Source: Eleginops maclovinus (taxonomy: Eukaryota > Chordata > Actinopteri > Perciformes > Eleginopidae). Taken from it: DNA of 64,000 bases. A program made the translations under genes and the position numbers. The first letter of the stretch is position 1; the number at the start of each line of letters is the position of its first letter. This document shows, piece by piece, positions 58,311-64,000 of this stretch. The stretch covers positions 7,374,655-7,438,654 of the forward strand of contig NC_086365.1 in the NCBI RefSeq assembly GCF_036324505.1, in the 5' to 3' direction. The notes beneath the pieces are model-generated. The model was not told the origin of the DNA and did no database searches. It saw only the letters and a list, made by a program, of their open reading frames with translations.

Positions 58311-61300
58311 TTAACACCTCCTTGGAATATCATCCTGTAAAGAAGTGATTCCGAACCTGGGGGCACATTTGGTTCAAAATAGCAGGCAAGTGGCATACTG
58401 ACCATTTTCAAATGCAGAATGAAAATAAATTGATTCAAAACGCTAATTTTGTACATTGAATCTAAATACTATGCCCAGAGTGGACTATAGACTATATAAC
58501 TTGCCCATGAGCCCCTTTCATTTTGCAATAGTTCCCCTGTGCAAAGCAAGTCAAAATTCCTTGCTCTAAAGGTACATTTTTTGAACATCATACTGGTAAA
58601 CTCTACAACCTTTGTGATCATCCCAAAACTGAGGTTTTCCTCTTAAGCATGTGCAAATCTTATAAGATATTTTGGCCATATGAAGCCGTAACTCAAGCTG
58701 AATCTCTTTGCATCTTGCACTGTGAAACTGAGTGTGTGCTGAATGACAAAAGTGATACTTCCTAAGAGGTGGCGTGGTCTGCCAAAGCAAACACAGCGGG
58801 GCGTGGTGCTCCCTGAGGCCGGAGCTGCATGTTCAGCTCTTTGGAGGATGCTCGCAGTGACAGTACCGAGCTCTAACTCGCTCACTGTCAGCATTCTTCT
58901 CAACGGATGAATGTTGGACAACAATAAAACCCTGATAAATTATCTCTTTGGCCGGTGCACAGCAGACGGCGGATATCAAAATGTGGAACAGCAGCAGGGA
59001 GGTTGGCGAGGTCCCGGCCATCCTGGATGTTATTTCATCCGTCTCTATGACTAATACAGAATCAATTATCTCACCCTAATGGTCCAATTGCAGGCTGCAA
59101 GCTTGCAAGATTTAGAGTTCAAATAAATCTGAGAGAAAATGTGTGCAGAGAGTCCTGTCCAGTGGCGAGTAACCAAGCCATCACAAATAAGCCAAAATAT
59201 AATACGGATGTTTCAGTATCATCCAGTTGTAATTATAATAAAATACAAACCCCAGAATGCCTTAAACATGCTCTGTTTATCCTCTTATATGTGCTAATTT
59301 TGGATTACATGGTGACTCAATAAGTGCAATGCAAAGATGTTTTAAGAACCTCAAAGCCACTACGAAAAAAACAATCGTTTTCCCATTGATCAGCGTACAC
59401 TCAGGATACAGTGCATCTGAGGACACAGATTTTGGACCAAGCTGTGAAACACAATCTCCCCACACTCTTCAACTCCTCATCTTAAGCACACAATTGTCTT
59501 TTGAATGACCTTGTGGTGTGTTTTACTACACTCACCAATTTGACTACTTATTCTACTGGTTGTTTTACAGGAAAAGTGGTTGTAAGGCTTCATCAGTCTT
59601 CAACCATTAATTTTTTTTTCCAATAAAACACACACGATTTCACGTTTAACTTATGCTACTCGATTTGCCAACTCAGCATTTGTTTCTTCACAAAAACTCT
59701 CAAATCTGAAGACTAGCTTCCAGCGTTGGCTTGTGATGAGTGGATCATTACAAATTTACATGTAGCCCTGTGATAGATTTTATTGTTAATGTGAGCCGGG
59801 GCCAGATGTAAAAGGAAACAGATACACATTGAGTCCAACAAGTGCACCTTGAGCCTCGTGCCACAACGGGATGTGAGGACTTTGTTAAAAGCTTCTGTGA
59901 AAGAAAAAAAAGTGTGAGTCTAAGCCATTGGAGGAGATTCTTCCTCTTTCTCAATTTCAGTCGACAGTGGAAATTCACTGAGGCTTGATTATAGCAGGAG
60001 CGAGTGTTGGCTCAGCTGTGTGCTTTAAGAACCCATGATGTCAGAGCCTTATTTTCCTTGGAGGGACTCTCATCAGCTGCATTGTTCCAGGAAACCATGG
60101 CCTGTTCTCTGGGCAACAAAAAAAAAAACCTGCCCAAAATGTGGTCCCCTCTGTTTGCACCCGCATCTCTGCTGAATGCAGCACGCTGGCCTCTGGCACA
60201 ACTCAAGTCTCCTCAGCAGTAACACACAGATATCAGACATCATGCATGGAACACCAGGGCATCACATTTCCCTCTGCTGCGCCACTGTTTTATATTTCCT
60301 ATCAGAAGACGAGGGTCTGTGATAAAAGGCAGTATGTCAATACAGGCAGAGAAACGTATGCGTTTCCCCTGATCATTATAAAATAATGCTGCTACTGATG
60401 TCATAGGTCTCTTGATGCATAAAAGCTGTAGGTGGTGCGAATAAAACACAGCACTGGCAACTGACAGGTGATGCAAGCAGCCAAAAAAAAAACTACCCTG
60501 CAGCTTTCTTCAAATTCAAAATTTAAACCATGTACGATGCTGAATCCAATCTGGACCAAATTACCACAGCATACAAACAAGACCAAATATGAATAAGAGA
60601 CAGCGCAGTCAGTAGTTAAATACACTTTACTGGCACATGTTAAAGATTCTGTGGGCTTTGTTGTGGAAACAAAGATTTAGAAAATAATGTTTCTGGATAC
60701 CCACCGATTTCACATCTGGTGCTCATAAGATTATTTGACTCTTGGCTTTTTTGCTAATGTTCTTTGTTAAAGAATTATGGTAATGGTTTCTAAGAAAATC
60801 CAGACCAGGGAGAAATCACAGTTACCAGATTATGTCCTTCACCACAGCTCAAAGTTCACTGAATCTTCCCAGAGAGTGCAAAGGAAGATGAGCCAAGAGG
60901 CTTTGGATTTGGAGGCATTGATTTGTCTGCTGTCCATATCAGTATGTTAATGCAGCCTATATCAGGAGAAATATGGGAAAATGGGAGGAGAGATTATCAG
61001 AACGAGAGAAAGAGCGAAAAAAGGTTACAACAACAGAGCATAAAGCTCACAAGTTCAGTTGTGCTTCTCTGGAACGGCCATGCCCCTGTGGAGTCAGTTC
61101 AGTTCTTCAGTAGATGTCCTTGCCCTCCAACAATAATACTTACAAAATAAAGGCTGACCGCTCCAAGTAAAATCACTTCAGCTGAGTTCAATAGCTATTA
61201 TTCATGCCCCGGCTCTCCATCCCCTGTGCTACGGCTCCTGTGATGTTAATAAGGTAAGCCTTTTGAGCCGCGAAAACCTATGTCAACATTAAGGCCCTTT

Positions 61301-61413
61301 GGTTTCTGCTTGCCTCCGCCTTAATATCGTTAGCTGGTGATGGTGTGGGAGCTTGTCGATCAAACGCTCCCAAGGCTTGATTACAGAGCTGAAGCGTATC
61401 AAATTCTTATTTA

Positions 61414-61520
61414 AATGAATAGTTACACATTTGGGATATATGTTTATTTGCATTCTTGTCGAGAGTTAGATGAGAAGATTGATAACTCTCACATGTAAAC
61501 TAAATATAAGGCTTCAACCA
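61414..61520. repeat. MITE left-end fragment (AGCTTAGC family)
   Basis: Reads 'atagttacacatttggga', 'cattcttgtcgagagtt', 'agatgagaagattgataac'. The right end is missing. Confidence 0.6.
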
Positions 61521-61609
61521 TCACTTATAGTATCTCGAAGCTCTCCAATAAACATATCTTGTTGGTTTAATCTGAACAAAAACAAGTGGTACTTAAAAGG
61601 AGAAAAATC

Positions 61610-61627
61610 CCCCCCCCCCCCCCCCCC
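61610..61627. repeat. poly-C tract
   Basis: About 18 consecutive C residues; likely unstable in length. Confidence 0.95.
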
Positions 61628-62274
61628 ATATTTCCACTGGATGGTGCAGCATTGCTTTTTTGGGGGGTTTCCATCAGCTTTATCCAAGCTAATGGAAACC
61701 CACCAGTGCAGTTTAGCATGTTAGCATGCTAACTCTGACTCCCAGTTGGCAATTCCTAAAGTGTCCTTTCAAATGTATTTTCTTTTATTGGATTAGTAAG
61801 TCATCTTTGGTCTCAGCAGTGGCTAAAGTTTGGAGACTTTCATTCATATGACCTTTGTAGATGATTCATTGTAGGGTCTTTCTAAGCCATTACACAACCA
61901 CTGATGCCATTCAGAGAAAATGACTTTGTCCTCTCACCTGCTGGGTTCATTTCAGCATGCGGATTCTGATAAAAAAAGCTTGATAATTATTTCCTGCCCT
62001 TTGACCTGCTTGAGCCTTCTTGACGCTGCTCTGTGATCTTTTGAAAAGTACAGCCCTCCATGTTTCACCAGCATTATCCATTTGAATTCAACACATCTCT
62101 AAAATAGAGCCATTCACCTTCTTCTCCATGAAGGAACACCGATCAATGAAATGACATGACCTTTAATCTTCCTGTGACCTTCGGCTTTTAAGACGGATGC
62201 ACCTCTGCAGGTGACATGATACTTTCTGACACTTCACAGTTATAATTGTAAGCAAACAACCCTCTCCCTGAAAA

Positions 62275-62280
62275 TATAAG
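62275..62280 (+). promoter_or_regulatory. pmch: TATA-like box of pmch
   Basis: TATAAG, 86 bases before the start codon, placing transcription start near 62305 and giving a 5' UTR of about 55 bases, typical for a neuropeptide gene. Confidence 0.55.
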
Positions 62281-62360
62281 ACGCCTGTGAGCCCAGTTTC
62301 ACCACTCGTCAGGTGAGAGAAGATCAGTCAAAGACGGCAAAACTAAACACTGTAGATACC

Positions 62361-62597
62361 ATGATCTACTCTCTCCTGTACACCCTGGTGCTGTTCTCAG
62401 AGCTGAGCAGCCACTATGTCACTGTAGCTATGCCTGCAGCTAAAGTAGAAGACGGAGGATTGGAGCAGGATGGCTTTTTCCTGGAGGACGAACCCCTGAC
62501 TGAGCCCGCCTTTGTTCCCCCTGCCTACAGACGGAATCTTGTGCTGGACACCAACATGAGGGATGAAGACGGGAGTCCTAAAATCATCATCATCTCT
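62361..62597 (+). CDS. pmch: pmch exon 1 coding part
   Basis: Seventy-nine codons in phase 0, signal peptide and N-terminal prohormone. Contains one dibasic pair (YRRN). Donor GTAAGT. Confidence 0.88.
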
Positions 62598-63991
62598 GTA
62601 AGTGTCACACTGCATTGCATGATTTCAAGTTTGAGGTTGTTAACAAAATGCTTCGTTCATGCATTAAATACAAACTTTCAAATTTAAGATACACAATTCT
62701 AAAAAGTAATCAACTTACAAATGCAACCTGGAAATGTTTAGTATCAGTTTGCAGTTACAAAGCTACCTTTCCAACCTTATCATTTATATTGCTAAGTAAT
62801 TCCACCAACACAAGTTGGTGTGTTTTAATTCACATACGCTTCAGAAGTTTATCTAGGAAGCAGAATGGCTATATGAGTATTAAGCAATTATCTTTATTAG
62901 TTGTTGATAAACCCCTACTAATGCTTCATATGGCATTAAAAACACACAGAACATATAGTTGTGTGGACGTTTGCTTTATGGATGGAGAAGTTATCATTTT
63001 TTAATGCCATCGGCATCTTTTCTTGTGGTGTTTGAATGAACCAACCCCTTATAATCTATTATCTCAACTTCAAATCCAGTCTAAATTGACCAGCTAATTG
63101 TCATGCTATTGGTTCATTTATTCCAACTAAATGTACTGAATCTAGCTAGTCTCAGTTTGCACCCACTGAACTCCACCAAAACAGTCAAGCATCATAACTA
63201 TTTATGGTATGAGATTTCTTTCCATATACAACCGCAGTTAATAGTAGTTCAAAACAACAGAGAGCAGATTATCTCCATCCTCCGACTGAACATTTGACCC
63301 TTTCAATGGGTTGCCATCCCCATGTCTACTGTTAAGTCAATATTTCATACACTGTTATAAAAAACTTTTACAGCAGCACTGGAAAACCGGTAAAGCTGAG
63401 AAAGGTCAAATGATCACAAGCCTATAAAGATTTATTGGAATCACAGTGGGAAGAATGATGATATATCAGTGCTCCCTCAAACACTTGGCTGCGATGTGTT
63501 AAGAGTTTATCTGGCGGTTGCATCTCCTGTGTGTCATGAACATGGTGGTTATCTCTGCGGTAATGGGGAACAGGCAGCCATGTTGGAGAGAACAAAGCCA
63601 TCTGGGTGGAAGAAACGGTCCACTCTGATAAAATAAAAAATGGGGGAACACATTTCTTCCATTTGGGGTTCCTGTGGCTTGGATCAGCTGGTTAAGGCAG
63701 ATCCAACACCTGTGCTTCCTGCAAGTAAAAAGACCATCTTTAAAAGTTGTTGCTGCAAATGTGATGATCCAGAGTGCATATCCTGCAGTGCAGAAATGTG
63801 TGTGGTCTTGAAGTGTCACATGTAATCACTGATCATTGCTTGGTTTCAGGACATGGGGCTGAAAGGACAAAGTATTCGTGGTCTGAACCCGGCCTTTGCC
63901 CGCAGCTTTCCTCTGCTCACAGACCGAAGCGTGAGTCGCACTCCCGCTGAACACACTTTGAAAATTGACCGCCGAAACACTGACCTTGACA
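62361..63991 (+). CDS. pmch: pmch: pro-melanin-concentrating hormone, first two coding exons (3' part beyond the window)
   Basis: Seen: exons 62361-62597 and 63850-63991 give 126 residues. The start ATG was chosen over an in-frame upstream GTG. A signal peptide (MIYSLLYTLVLFSELSSHYV, then TVA) precedes 'MPAAKVEDGGLEQDGFF', then 'DEDGSPKIIIIS', 'LKGQSIRGLNPAFARSFPLL' and a dibasic Arg-Arg followed by NTDLD. Known of the family: the cyclic MCH peptide is cut from the extreme C-terminus after a dibasic site (human: RR then DFDMLRC). Here the donor GTAAGT falls one base into the next codon (A|), exactly where the Met is expected, so the cysteine ring is in the next exon outside the window. The introns and the linkage to igf1 point to the mammalian-type pmch (MCH2), not the intronless fish pmchl (MCH1). 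Hypothalamic neuropeptide for feeding and colour control. Confidence 0.88.
62598..63849 (+). other. pmch intron 1
   Basis: 1.25 kb. Short ORFs on both strands (for example near 63500-63825) have no recognisable product. Acceptor 'tggtttcag'. Confidence 0.8.
63850..63991 (+). CDS. pmch: pmch exon 2
   Basis: Forty-seven codons plus one base, DMGLKGQSIRGLNPAF to 'TLKIDRRNTDLD'. Donor GTAAGT at 63992. No Gly precedes the Arg-Arg, so no amidated NEI-like peptide is predicted here. Confidence 0.88.
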
Positions 63992-64000
63992 GTAAGTACC

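Noticed and set aside
63499..63825. Overlapping ORFs in pmch intron 1, one Cys-rich (CCCKCDDPECISCSAEMC)
   Set aside because: No start context, no splice sites and no family match. The Cys richness is from a few TGC/TGT codons over 25 residues.

Overview
The window is vertebrate genomic DNA, almost certainly from a percomorph-like teleost fish. The genes are split by GT-AG introns. The encoded proteins align over their whole length with vertebrate ABTB3/BTBD11, IGF-I and pro-MCH. The non-coding DNA carries repeats typical of bony fish: (CA)n tracts, a tRNA-derived SINE, a Tc1-like transposon remnant and foldback MITEs. There are no bacterial operons, CRISPR arrays or phage genes. All four recognised genes lie on the + strand. 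All gene identities rest on recognising protein sequence by eye and from memory; no search was run.

Layout. (1) 1-24513: the 3' two thirds of abtb3 (btbd11), 15 coding exons that begin in the middle of the gene; the 5' exon(s) lie left of the window. The visible 688 residues hold a histone-fold-like part, ankyrin repeats, the BTB/POZ domain and a C-terminal PDZ ligand. (2) 24514-29504: probable long 3' UTR and a short intergenic gap. (3) 29670-35829: a gene joining a TIN2-like (TINF2 N-terminal, TRFH-like) domain, spread over seven exons, to one large exon with 21 C2H2-type zinc fingers. In this sequence the two halves are one frame apart. (4) 35830-42050: intergenic DNA ending in an igf1 promoter/leader that looks conserved from fish to mammals. 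(5) 42051-54010: complete igf1, five coding exons, 186-residue preproprotein with the alternatively spliced fish Ea-domain structure. (6) 54011-62360: igf1 3' UTR and intergenic DNA with a compound CA/CAGA microsatellite, MITE copies and a Tc1-like remnant. (7) 62361-63991: first two coding exons of pmch (pro-melanin-concentrating hormone, intron-containing MCH2 type). The window ends at the donor site one base into the codon expected to be the Met of the MCH peptide.

abtb3, igf1 and pmch all have human counterparts on 12q23, so this is a conserved synteny block. igf1 and pmch are secreted-hormone genes, abtb3 is a synaptic scaffold gene, and the TIN2-zinc-finger gene looks nuclear. Nothing suggests the four act in one pathway. 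The least familiar item is the TIN2-like/zinc-finger fusion gene between abtb3 and igf1.
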